A stretch of 7,188 nucleotides of DNA, taken from positions 1 through 7,188 of the forward strand of contig JBGUHV010000150.1 in the NCBI GenBank assembly GCA_045112425.1, given 5' to 3'. The stretch is from CAG-103 sp045112425. GTDB lineage: Bacteria; Bacillota; Clostridia; Oscillospirales; Oscillospiraceae. Under the pieces are notes generated by a model. It worked only from the letters and a program-made list of their open reading frames with translations. It did no database searches and was not told the DNA's origin. Shown in pieces: positions 1 to 7,188 of this stretch. The translations under genes were made by a program, and so were the position numbers. How positions within the stretch are numbered: position 1 is the stretch's first letter; every line of letters starts with the position of its first letter.

Positions 1-1017
1 GTGGAGCTGTCGATGGACGGAGAGCGCCTTTACTATCTCCTGCGCACGCCGAACCACAACAGCGGCAACCTGATTACGAATCTGGCGAAGCTCTGCGAGC
101 TGCCGCTCACGTTCGATGAAAGCGGGCTCAAGGTCATTCGCGGCGAAATCCCCTGCTATGTGGACGGGGAGAACCGGCGGCTCTATATCTTCCGCATGGG
201 GAACACGAAGATTGCGAACATCTTCCCCGACGGGAGCGTGGAGATGAAGGCCTCGATCCCCTCGATCTCCAAGGTGCTGATGAGTCAGACGCGGGATTAC
301 CGCCTCGGCGTGGCGGAGACCATCGTGAAGACCTATCTCTTCGACGACTGCAAATTCCGCTCGGATCTGCACACGCACATGAACGGCAATCTCGAGCCGG
401 ACGTGCTCATTGCGCTCGGCATCCGCCACCAGATCCGCTACCCGCTCTATTACATCAAAAAGCTCGGCCTGCGCTGCGCTCCCGAGCAGGCCGCCGCGCT
501 CGCCAAAGACCGCGCGGAGGCGGAGCGGCGGTTTGCCGATTCCGCGCTCACGGGCAAATACCGCGAGCGGCGCATTGACGACAACTGTTTTCTGAATTTT
601 GCCGATCTGATCTTAAACAATTCCGCGGACGCGGCCTACAACATCTCGAAAATCCGCATCTCCCTCGCCGTGCCGAAGGACGGACAGGCGGTGTTTGCCG
701 ATCTGGAAAAGGTCTATCTCTACCGCTATGTGTTCACAAAGGGCGTCGCGTCTGAAAAGCCGATGGAAATTGCACCGGACTTCGCGCTCCCGGACGCGGA
801 CGTCGCCGCGATCCTGCGGCAGATGCTGCTCGACCGGGAGAACCCGGACTATCAAAACAACACGCTCTTTCAGAATAAGCTCCTCTGGATCGCCCGCGGC
901 TATCGGCGGCAGGGCATCGACTATGCGGAGATCTCCGACACGGGGCTCTGCAAGCGCGCGGAGGCGCCGCGCATTCTGCGCGAGATCCATGAAGTAATGC
1001 CCGCCGTCACGCGCTAG
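1..1017 (+). CDS. Adenosine deaminase-family protein, N-terminal part, ended by an in-frame amber codon (possible pseudogene)
   Basis: This is the 5' half of a divergent adenosine/AMP deaminase-like metallohydrolase. About 118 residues precede the catalytic domain; I do not recognise this N-terminal region. The domain opens at residues 121-130 with SDLHTHMNGN, the HxH motif (H124, H126) that supplies two zinc ligands in this family (classical form ELHxHLxG). Residues 140-338 are long compared with the matching part of ordinary 330-350 aa adenosine deaminases, so they probably hold a family-specific insertion. The other zinc ligands and the catalytic Glu are missing here but are encoded in the same frame after the TAG at 1015-1017, so this product alone should be inactive. 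The frame opens with GTG at base 1; nothing upstream is visible, so the true start could lie outside the window (an ATG follows at base 13). The substrate is unknown; purine nucleoside or nucleotide deamination is inferred from the family. Confidence 0.75.
   Translation: MELSMDGERLYYLLRTPNHNSGNLITNLAKLCELPLTFDESGLKVIRGEIPCYVDGENRRLYIFRMGNTKIANIFPDGSVEMKASIPSISKVLMSQTRDYRLGVAETIVKTYLFDDCKFRSDLHTHMNGNLEPDVLIALGIRHQIRYPLYYIKKLGLRCAPEQAAALAKDRAEAERRFADSALTGKYRERRIDDNCFLNFADLILNNSADAAYNISKIRISLAVPKDGQAVFADLEKVYLYRYVFTKGVASEKPMEIAPDFALPDADVAAILRQMLLDRENPDYQNNTLFQNKLLWIARGYRRQGIDYAEISDTGLCKRAEAPRILREIHEVMPAVTR
1015..1017 (+). other. In-frame UAG codon splitting the deaminase reading frame
   Basis: The codons read CGC TAG AGG GGG GTG. 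Positions 1-1014 and 1018-2403 are in the same frame and together give a complete deaminase catalytic site, so this is a nonsense codon and not a frameshift. One substitution would restore a sense codon (GAG Glu or CAG Gln). The other genes in the window end in TAA (the deaminase terminus, prmA, the transporter, atpG, atpD) or TGA (atpC), so this is the only TAG terminating a real reading frame here. A six-G run follows at 1019-1024. A GC-only hairpin (arms 1041-1046 and 1050-1055, loop CTG) starts 23 nt downstream, although such stems also arise by chance in GC-rich coding DNA. Confidence 0.85.
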
Positions 1018-1023
1018 AGGGGG

Positions 1024-2406
1024 GTGACGCTCTGGTTTCTCGCCGCCTGGCGGCGCACGCCGCTGACCATCGTGCGCGACGCCGTGACCCCGAACGACTA
1101 TCTCGCCGAAAACCTCCGCGCGCTGTCCGCCGTGGCGGCCGATCCCTATGTGGCCGGCAGCGATATCGTCGGCGAGGAGATCAACGACGTTCTGGAGCTC
1201 AAAAACGTGCTGCACGAGCTGGTGCACATCGCGGCGGGCGTGCCGGGCTTCGTGATCCGCATCCACGCGGGCGAGAACGACAGCCTGCGCGCAAACGTGG
1301 CAAACAGCATCCGCTGCGTGCGCGAGGCGCTCTCCCCCGGCCAGACGCCTCCGCGGCTGCGCATCGGCCACGGGCTTTACACGACGAACCTGCACTCCGA
1401 GCCGGGCAAGGCGCTGCTGCGGGAGATCAACGCCATCGGCGCGGTGCTGGAATTTCAAATCACGTCCAACGTGCGGCTGAACAATCTGAGCAATCTGCGC
1501 CGCCATCCGCTGAAGGACTATCTCGCGGCGGGCGTGCGCTGCGTGCAGGGCACGGACGGCGGCGCGCTCTACGGCACGAATTCCATCGACGAGGAGCTCT
1601 CACTCGAAAAGCTCCTCGGACTCAGCCACGAGCAGCTGCGGCAGATGCGCGAGGCTGAGGCCGAGATTGTGCGCGGGAGCATGGCGGTGTTTGAGGATCG
1701 AAGGAACCGCTTCGACGCCGAGGATATAGAGGCGCATTACCGCGCGAAAATGGAGGCCGCGCCGTCGGTCGCGTCCGATCTCTGGGGCGACGGCGGACGG
1801 CTGGATTCTGCTGATGTGCTGAAAGCGCAGATTGCGCCGCTGCCGGAGACAGGTACGCCGATCATCGTCGCAGGCGGCAGCTTCAGCGGCGACCGTCGAA
1901 GCGCGCCGCTGCGGGCGGACGCACTGCGGCAGATTGATGAATTGCTGGATTCTGCCGACCCGGAGAAGGCGTTCTTCGTGATCGGCCACCGGCTGTGCGG
2001 GTATGAGCGGTATCTGGTGCGGCAGAATCGGGGCAGATTTCGCATCTTCGCCTTCGTGCCGACGGCGCTGACGGCGGCGGAGTGCGAGCGCCTGCGCAGC
2101 GCGCACGTTGCAATCCGCGTCTCCATCGAGGCGAGCGGCAACGGCGTCTATAAGAGCGTCGCCTATGAGATCTTCAAAAGGCGGCCCTCCCTGCTCCTCG
2201 CCTTCGACGGCAAGAGCCCGGCGGCGAATCTGGTGCAGGAGGCAAAAAACGCGCGATACAAGTGCAGCATCTACCTCGACAGCCGCTGCCGCGCCCTGCG
2301 CGCGAAGGGCGAGACGCTGGAGGGGTACGTCAAACTCCTGCAGGAGCAGAGCGGCGCTGCTTTGGCTGACGAAGCGGATAGAATCGAGTTATTTGAGCAC
2401 TCATAA
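1024..2406 (+). CDS. Adenosine deaminase-family protein, C-terminal catalytic part plus SLOG/Rossmann-like domain
   Basis: Numbered from GTG 1024, residues 1-200 continue the deaminase fold: HAGE at 81-84 (zinc ligand H81 and catalytic-type E84), RIGHG at 113-117 (H116) and GTDGG at 176-180 (zinc ligand D178). Classical adenosine deaminases have a second Asp, which contacts the purine, right after this ligand; here it is Gly179, so the substrate may differ. Residues 277-420 look like a separate alpha/beta domain: a glycine-rich strand-turn (IIVAGGSFSGD), then FFVIGHRLCGYERY, then SGNGVYKS and LLLAFDGKSPAANL. This pattern resembles SLOG/LOG/DprA nucleotide-binding Rossmann folds; the match is by eye. 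GTG 1024 follows the upstream TAG by 6 nt and has no properly spaced ribosome binding site, so separate translation would need reinitiation or TAG readthrough. Read through the TAG, the protein is about 800 residues. prmA begins 44 bp downstream on the same strand. Confidence 0.72.
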   Translation: MTLWFLAAWRRTPLTIVRDAVTPNDYLAENLRALSAVAADPYVAGSDIVGEEINDVLELKNVLHELVHIAAGVPGFVIRIHAGENDSLRANVANSIRCVREALSPGQTPPRLRIGHGLYTTNLHSEPGKALLREINAIGAVLEFQITSNVRLNNLSNLRRHPLKDYLAAGVRCVQGTDGGALYGTNSIDEELSLEKLLGLSHEQLRQMREAEAEIVRGSMAVFEDRRNRFDAEDIEAHYRAKMEAAPSVASDLWGDGGRLDSADVLKAQIAPLPETGTPIIVAGGSFSGDRRSAPLRADALRQIDELLDSADPEKAFFVIGHRLCGYERYLVRQNRGRFRIFAFVPTALTAAECERLRSAHVAIRVSIEASGNGVYKSVAYEIFKRRPSLLLAFDGKSPAANLVQEAKNARYKCSIYLDSRCRALRAKGETLEGYVKLLQEQSGAALADEADRIELFEHS

Positions 2407-2450
2407 ATCAAGAAAACAAGTTTTGTATGGAACATTTGGAGGAACAGAAG

Positions 2451-3374
2451 ATGCAATGGATTGAGGTTTCCGTTCCGGCGGAGAGCGGGGAGATTGACGA
2501 GCTCTGCGAGCAGCTGGCTGCGCTTGGCGCGGGCGGTATGGTCGTGGAGGACGAGCAGGACTTTCAGAACTTTCTGGAGACGAACCACCAGTACTGGGAT
2601 TATGTGGACGAGGCGCTGGAAAACCAGTTTAAGGGCGTGTCGCGCGTGAAGTTCTATCTCTCGGACGACGAGGACGGTCGGGCGCTGCTCGCTTCGATCC
2701 GCGCCTCTCTCGGGCGGGAGCTCACAACCGCGACCGTGCAGGACAGCGACTGGGAGAACAACTGGCGGCAGTATTATGAGCCGATTGAGGTCGGCGAAAA
2801 GCTCGTCGTCGTGCCGGAATGGCTGGAAGCGCCCGAGGACGGGCGCGTGCCGCTGCGGCTCGATCCGGGGCTCATCTTCGGCACGGGCAGCCACGCGACG
2901 ACGAAAATGTGCCTCGCTGCGCTGGAACGATACTCCGAGGCCGGAAAAACCGTGCTCGACCTCGGCTGCGGCAGCGGCATTCTCGCCATCGGCGCGCTGC
3001 TGCTCGGGTGCGAGAGCGCCGCGGGGTGTGACATTGACCCGAAGGCGCCGGAGGTCGCGGAGGCGAACGCGGCGCTGAACGGCATCGGGAAAGACCGCTT
3101 TGCCGTCTATGCCGGCGACGTGCTCACCGACGCGGGGATGCGAAAGCGCCTCGGCGCGGGCTATGATGTCGTGACGGCGAACATCGTGGCGGACGTGATC
3201 ATCCCGCTTGCCGGGATTGTCAGACCGTTTCTGAAGCCGGACGGCGTGTTCCTCACCTCCGGCATCATCGAGGGGCGTCAGGGCGAGGTACAGGCGGCGC
3301 TCGAGAAAAACGGGTTTGAAATCGTGCATCATCGGTGTGAGGAAGAATGGCACTGCTTTGAATGCAGGGCGTAA
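2451..3374 (+). CDS. prmA: Ribosomal protein L11 methyltransferase PrmA
   Basis: PrmA is an S-adenosylmethionine-dependent methyltransferase that methylates ribosomal protein L11 in the cytoplasm. The 307 residues match the usual family length. An N-terminal L11-recognition domain (about 1-100) includes DSDWENNWRQYY at 98-109, a typical PrmA linker region. The catalytic domain follows: FGTGSHATTK at 143-152, the SAM-binding motif I LDLGCGSGILAIGA at 169-182, the acidic CDID at 193-196 and ANIVADVI at 243-250, the PrmA counterpart of the NPPY-type motif. ATG 2451 is chosen because GGAGGA at 2438-2443 lies 7 nt upstream. An in-frame ATG at 2427 would add eight residues but lacks a comparable site. 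The gene lies 44 bp after the deaminase frame with no obvious terminator between, so cotranscription is possible. In many Firmicutes an rRNA methyltransferase gene (rsmE) follows prmA; here a transporter does. Confidence 0.95.
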   Translation: MQWIEVSVPAESGEIDELCEQLAALGAGGMVVEDEQDFQNFLETNHQYWDYVDEALENQFKGVSRVKFYLSDDEDGRALLASIRASLGRELTTATVQDSDWENNWRQYYEPIEVGEKLVVVPEWLEAPEDGRVPLRLDPGLIFGTGSHATTKMCLAALERYSEAGKTVLDLGCGSGILAIGALLLGCESAAGCDIDPKAPEVAEANAALNGIGKDRFAVYAGDVLTDAGMRKRLGAGYDVVTANIVADVIIPLAGIVRPFLKPDGVFLTSGIIEGRQGEVQAALEKNGFEIVHHRCEEEWHCFECRA

Positions 3375-3385
3375 TTGCTGCACAG

Positions 3386-3405
3386 TCAGTTGACATTTCG
3401 ACTGA
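3386..3405. repeat. Imperfect palindrome between prmA and the transporter gene
   Basis: Two 8-nt arms (3386-3393 and 3398-3405) pair with one G-T wobble around the loop CATT. No T-run follows, so this is a poor intrinsic terminator. It overlaps the candidate -35 box at 3390-3395, so it could be an operator or simply a weak hairpin at the prmA 3' end. Confidence 0.4.
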
Positions 3406-3418
3406 GGTATGGTAACTT
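3390..3418 (+). promoter_or_regulatory. Candidate sigma-A-type promoter for the transporter gene
   Basis: A perfect TTGACA -35 box at 3390-3395 is followed, after a 17-nt spacer, by TAACTT at 3413-3418. That -10 box matches TATAAT at only three positions (first, second, last), but it carries the extended -10 TGn (TG at 3410-3411). It would start transcription about 40 nt before the transporter's ATG. This is a consensus match by eye only. Confidence 0.45.
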
Positions 3419-3465
3419 TCTCGAGGTAAAAAGATACATTTTCAGAGGAAGAGAGAGAAAACGCT

Positions 3466-4371
3466 ATGTGGTTTGTTCTCGCGCTGATCGCGCTGATCTG
3501 CTGGTCCGGTTCGGACCTGTTTTCCAAAATCGGCTGCCGCGAGCCGGACGACAGGCTCGCGCACCTGAAGATGGTGATGGCGGTCGGCCTGGTGATGGGT
3601 CTGCACGCGGCATACGAAATTTTCATCGGCGGCACGGAGATCTCGTGGCACGTGATCTGGACGTATCTGCCGGTTTCGCTGCTGTACATTGGCTCGATGA
3701 CGCTCGGCTACGTCGGCCTGCGCTATATTGAGCTGAGCATTTCGAGCCCGATCTGCAACGCCTCCGGCGCGCTGGTCGCCCTGCTGTGGTTCATCACGGG
3801 CGACGTGGAAACGACGCCGGCCGCCGTCGCGGCGGTCATTCTCGTCTCGCTCGGCGTGATCGGCCTCGGCGTCGTGGAGTCGCGCGAGGATGAGCAGCTG
3901 CGCGCGGCGCGGCAGGAGATCTCGAACTACAAATACGCCAAGAGCTGGCTGGCGCTGGCGCTGCCGATCGCCTATCTGCTGCTCGACGCCGCCGGCACCT
4001 TCGCCGACACGATCGTGCTGCGCGAGCTCAATGAGGACAGCGCCAACTGCGCCTATGAGCTGACGTTCCTCGCCGCCGCCGTCGTGTGCTTTGTCTACGT
4101 GGTGCTGATCCGCCGCGACAAGCTCGTGCCGAAGCTGGAAGCGCCGAAGTACATCGGCGCCGTGTTCGAGACGGCGGGCCAGTTCGCCTACATCTACGCG
4201 ATTGCGGACGAGGCGCACGTCATGTACGCCGCGCCGATCATCTCCGCCTACTGTGCAGCCTCCGTGCTCTGGAGCCGCGTGTTCCTGCGCGAAAAGCTCT
4301 CGGCGAAGCACTATCTGATGATTCTGCTCGTCGTGATCGGCATTATCATCCTTGGTATTTTGGATCTGTAA
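3466..4371 (+). CDS. EamA-like (drug/metabolite transporter superfamily) membrane protein
   Basis: This 301-residue integral membrane protein shows about ten hydrophobic segments, near residues 1-18, 33-53, 61-88, 93-112, 117-138, 160-184, 195-217, 229-248, 252-274 and 281-301. The number and the two-fold five-plus-five arrangement fit EamA/DMT transporters. Other family-like marks are SSPICNASGALVALLWF (93-109) in the fourth helix and a charged loop FLREKLSAKHY (273-283) before the last helix, like the fLgErls motif in the second EamA repeat. A hydrophilic cytoplasmic-type loop (about 139-159) separates the halves. The substrate cannot be read from the sequence; metabolite or amino acid export are family possibilities. 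ATG 3466 follows a purine-rich stretch (GAGGAAGAGAGAG, 3445-3457), an acceptable but not strong ribosome binding site. The gene faces the ATP synthase operon and shares its terminator. Confidence 0.85.
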   Translation: MWFVLALIALICWSGSDLFSKIGCREPDDRLAHLKMVMAVGLVMGLHAAYEIFIGGTEISWHVIWTYLPVSLLYIGSMTLGYVGLRYIELSISSPICNASGALVALLWFITGDVETTPAAVAAVILVSLGVIGLGVVESREDEQLRAARQEISNYKYAKSWLALALPIAYLLLDAAGTFADTIVLRELNEDSANCAYELTFLAAAVVCFVYVVLIRRDKLVPKLEAPKYIGAVFETAGQFAYIYAIADEAHVMYAAPIISAYCAASVLWSRVFLREKLSAKHYLMILLVVIGIIILGILDL

Positions 4372-4382
4372 AACATGCATAC

Positions 4383-4420
4383 AGGAAAACCGCGCACCCA
4401 AATGGGTGCGCGGTTTTCCT
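4383..4420. terminator. Bidirectional intrinsic terminator hairpin
   Basis: Perfect 17-bp arms (4383-4399 and 4404-4420) enclose the loop AAAT. The GC core (ACCGCGCACCC and complement) is flanked by A4 on one side and T4 on the other, so a U-rich 3' arm is made on either strand. It lies 11 nt after the transporter stop and 10 nt beyond the atpC stop on the opposite strand, exactly between the two convergent transcription units. Confidence 0.9.
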
Positions 4421-4430
4421 ATTGGATAAA

Positions 4431-4847
4431 TCATCTGTGCTTTTTGACCATATGCGCCGCGTGCTGGCGGGCGATGGCGCGGTGGAGCGCGGCCTCGGCG
4501 CGGGCGGCGTCCGTATCGGCGCTTTTGGCAGCGAGGCGCTCTCTTGCGCGCTTTTCGGCGGCCTCAGCGCGGGCGACGTCGATGCTCTCCGCCTCCTCCG
4601 CTGTGCGGGAGAGGACGGTGACGGCATTGTTCACCACGTTTACGACGCCGATGCCGACGGCGATGACATACTCGCCCTCGTCCGACGCGCAGGTGACCGC
4701 TCCGTCGACCACGGCACCGATGAGCGGGGCGTGGTCGGCGAGGATGCCGGCGCTTCCGCTCTCGAGCGGGAGATTGACCACATGCACCATGCGGTCAAAC
4801 ACGACGCCGCCGGCGGTGACAATCTGCAGATGGATGCGATCCGCCAT
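4431..4847 (-). CDS. atpC: F1Fo ATP synthase epsilon subunit
   Basis: This is the epsilon subunit of the F1 central stalk, which couples rotation to the c-ring and can inhibit ATP hydrolysis through its C-terminal helices. The 138 residues match the family. The N-terminal beta-sandwich (about 1-84) carries the typical signature VFDRMVHVVNLPLESGSAGIL (16-36) followed by DHAPLIGAV (38-46). The C-terminal part (about 85-135) is rich in Ala, Glu and Arg and strongly helical. The protein ends in a basic VKKHR tail. It starts 3 nt after the atpD stop; its ribosome binding site GAGGTG (complement of 4854-4859) is formed by the last codons of atpD, which points to translational coupling. It is the last gene of the operon, followed at once by the shared terminator. 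Confidence 0.95.
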   Translation of the reverse strand: MADRIHLQIVTAGGVVFDRMVHVVNLPLESGSAGILADHAPLIGAVVDGAVTCASDEGEYVIAVGIGVVNVVNNAVTVLSRTAEEAESIDVARAEAAEKRARERLAAKSADTDAARAEAALHRAIARQHAAHMVKKHR

Positions 4848-4850
4848 GGC

Positions 4851-6233
<1,383 letters not shown>

Positions 6234-6240
6234 GGTGAAA

Positions 6241-6255
6241 TCCTCCTTATAGGAG
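6241..6255 (-). promoter_or_regulatory. atpD ribosome binding site inside a small hairpin
   Basis: In the mRNA sense, CTCCT (complement of 6251-6255) can pair with AGGAG (complement of 6243-6247) across a 3-nt loop, hiding most of the AAGGAGGA ribosome binding site of atpD. The hairpin begins 3 nt after the atpG stop codon, so a ribosome finishing atpG would sit close enough to melt it. This arrangement suits translational coupling of gamma and beta synthesis. The pairing is visible; the effect is inferred. Confidence 0.5.
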
Positions 6256-6258
6256 TAG

Positions 6259-7125
6259 TTAGGTCTTTTTGTTCTTTTTCAAAGCGTTTGCGCCGCCGAC
6301 GATCTCGCTGATCTCGGTGGTGATCGCGGCCTGGCGGGCGCGGTTGAGATGCAGCTGCAGCGCCGCGATGAGCTCGCGCGTGGAGTCCGTGGCGGTGCTC
6401 ATGGCGGTCATGCGCGCCGCGTGCTCGCCGGTTTTCGCCTCGAGCAGGACGGAGAGCACCGTGTTGTTCACATACAGCTGCAGGACGTTTTCCAGAATCG
6501 TGGCCTCGTCCGGCTCGAAGATGTAATCATGCGGCGACTCGCCCTTTGCCTCAGGCGCGGCGGGCAGGAGCTGCAGATCCGTCGGGTTCTGGCTCAGGAC
6601 GCTCTTGAAGTGCTGATAAACGAGATGGATCTCATCGGCCTCGCCGTTTAAATACATGCGCTTGAGATAGTCCGCGAGCTGCAGCGCGTCGTTCATCGTG
6701 GGCGTATCGGAGACCTCCTGGAAGGTCTCGATCACGTTCAGGCCGCTCTGGGCGATGACGTCTCTCCCCCACCGGCCGTAGACGACGACGGAGCAGGGGC
6801 GCGTCTCGGCGCGGCAGAGCTGCTGCAGATAGCGCACATTCGCGTGGTTGTACATGCCGCAGAGACCGCGGTTGCCGACGAAGAGCACATAGCAGACGTT
6901 TTTCACGTCCTCGCGGCGCTCGAGCAGCGGGTTCGGATACTCCGCGCCGCCCGCGAGCAGCGCGTCCATGAGCTGCTGCGTCTGCTCGGCGAAGGTGCGC
7001 ATGGCCGACATGCCGGTCTGCGTCCGCCGGAGGTTCGCCGCCGCGACCATCTTCATGGTCTTGGTGATCTGCTGCGTGTTCTGCACGCTTTTGATGCGCG
7101 AACGGATTGCGCGCATATTTGCCAT
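6259..7125 (-). CDS. atpG: F1Fo ATP synthase gamma subunit
   Basis: The gamma subunit forms the rotating coiled-coil shaft inside the alpha3beta3 ring. It is complete at 288 residues. The N-terminal helix has the conserved IKSVQNTQQITKTMKMVAAA region (11-30). The Rossmann-like middle domain has GNRGLCGMYN (84-93), the counterpart of SDRGLCGGFN; the usual Asp is Asn here. The C-terminal helix has RMTAMSTATDSTRELI (238-253) and NRARQAAITTEISEIVGGA (261-279), the most conserved part of the family. A short Lys-rich tail (KKNKKT) ends the protein. ATG 7125 is preceded at 9 nt by AAGGAAG (complement of 7135-7141). The gene order gamma-beta-epsilon is the standard F1Fo operon order; atpA would be expected next, beyond the window edge. 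Confidence 0.97.
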   Translation of the reverse strand: MANMRAIRSRIKSVQNTQQITKTMKMVAAANLRRTQTGMSAMRTFAEQTQQLMDALLAGGAEYPNPLLERREDVKNVCYVLFVGNRGLCGMYNHANVRYLQQLCRAETRPCSVVVYGRWGRDVIAQSGLNVIETFQEVSDTPTMNDALQLADYLKRMYLNGEADEIHLVYQHFKSVLSQNPTDLQLLPAAPEAKGESPHDYIFEPDEATILENVLQLYVNNTVLSVLLEAKTGEHAARMTAMSTATDSTRELIAALQLHLNRARQAAITTEISEIVGGANALKKNKKT

Positions 7126-7143
7126 TGGATATCACTTCCTTCT

Positions 7144-7188
7144 TGGCTCCCCCTCCGGGGGAGCTGTCGAGCGTATGCGAGACTGAGG
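7144..7188. repeat. Palindromic intergenic repeat (REP/MITE-like), cut by the window edge
   Basis: GCTCCCCC (7146-7153) and GGGGGAGC (7157-7164) form a perfect 8-bp stem with the loop TCC. CTGTCGAGCG-TAT-GCGAGACTGAGG follows to the end of the window. From memory, this GGCTCCC...GGGAGCTGTCGAGCG...GAGACTGAGG pattern matches a short palindromic element scattered in many copies between genes of gut Clostridia such as Faecalibacterium and relatives; I could not search to confirm this. It lies 10 nt upstream of the atpG ribosome binding site and would be transcribed as a strong hairpin in the atpA-atpG intergenic mRNA. It lacks a U-tract, so it is unlikely to be an efficient terminator. Confidence 0.65.

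Noticed and set aside
1000..1030. A frameshift as the cause of the deaminase interruption
   Set aside because: The frame before the TAG and the frame after it are identical, and the other two frames here give no family-like sequence. A single substitution explains the stop more simply than paired indels around the G-run at 1019-1024.
613..1506. A 297-codon - strand frame opposite the deaminase gene
   Set aside because: It is antisense to a gene with clear catalytic motifs and has no recognisable motif of its own.
2271..3689. A 472-codon open frame on the - strand
   Set aside because: It is antisense to the deaminase end, prmA and the transporter start; the Arg/Ala/Val/His-rich translation has no family resemblance, while the + strand genes are clear.
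3375..3731. A 118-codon + strand frame starting right after prmA
   Set aside because: It overlaps the start of the transporter gene in another frame, turns into an Arg-rich shadow translation, and has no ribosome binding site.
4375..4430. Similar short peptides from both strands around the convergent gene ends, suggestive of a duplicated gene
   Set aside because: The similarity comes only from the perfect palindrome of the terminator being translated on both strands.
3442..4434. A 330-codon open frame on the - strand
   Set aside because: It mirrors the transporter gene, reads through the terminator hairpin, and its composition (His, Arg, Asp, Gln-rich) is typical of an antisense shadow.

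Overview
This window is GC-rich, densely coded bacterial chromosome. The gene set, the strong GGAGG-type ribosome binding sites and a palindromic repeat of a kind common in gut Clostridia suggest a high-GC member of the Firmicutes, perhaps Oscillospiraceae/Ruminococcaceae-like. The taxonomic call is inference; there is no rRNA or other decisive marker here. No tRNA, CRISPR array, transposase or phage gene was seen.

Left part (1-2406, + strand): a large, unusual adenosine-deaminase-family protein of about 800 codons. One reading frame carries all of its homology, but an amber codon at 1015-1017 interrupts it. The first half holds the HxH zinc motif. The second half holds HAGE, RIGHG and a TDGG motif (where classical enzymes have TDD), followed by a C-terminal Rossmann-like domain that looks like the SLOG/LOG/DprA nucleotide-binding fold. 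The gene may be a recent nonsense pseudogene, a readthrough or recoded gene, or two polypeptides that assemble. The window edge may also cut its 5' end.

Middle (2407-4371, + strand): prmA (ribosomal protein L11 methyltransferase) lies 44 bp after the deaminase reading frame and has its own strong ribosome binding site. After a 91-bp gap with a candidate promoter and an imperfect palindrome comes a ten-helix EamA/DMT-type membrane transporter. It ends at a 17-bp perfect hairpin that probably terminates transcription from both directions.

Right part (4431-7188, - strand): the distal end of the F1Fo ATP synthase operon in the usual order atpG-atpD-atpC (gamma, beta, epsilon). Only 3 bp separate atpD from atpC, and the atpC ribosome binding site is made of the last atpD codons. 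In the 25-bp atpG-atpD gap, a small hairpin covers the atpD ribosome binding site. Just upstream of atpG, at the window edge, lies a palindromic intergenic repeat that would be transcribed inside the operon. The upstream ATP synthase genes (atpA and others) are outside the window.

The ATP synthase genes, prmA and the transporter look like ordinary core genes. The interrupted deaminase-SLOG-like gene is the one locus that could be part of something less well described.
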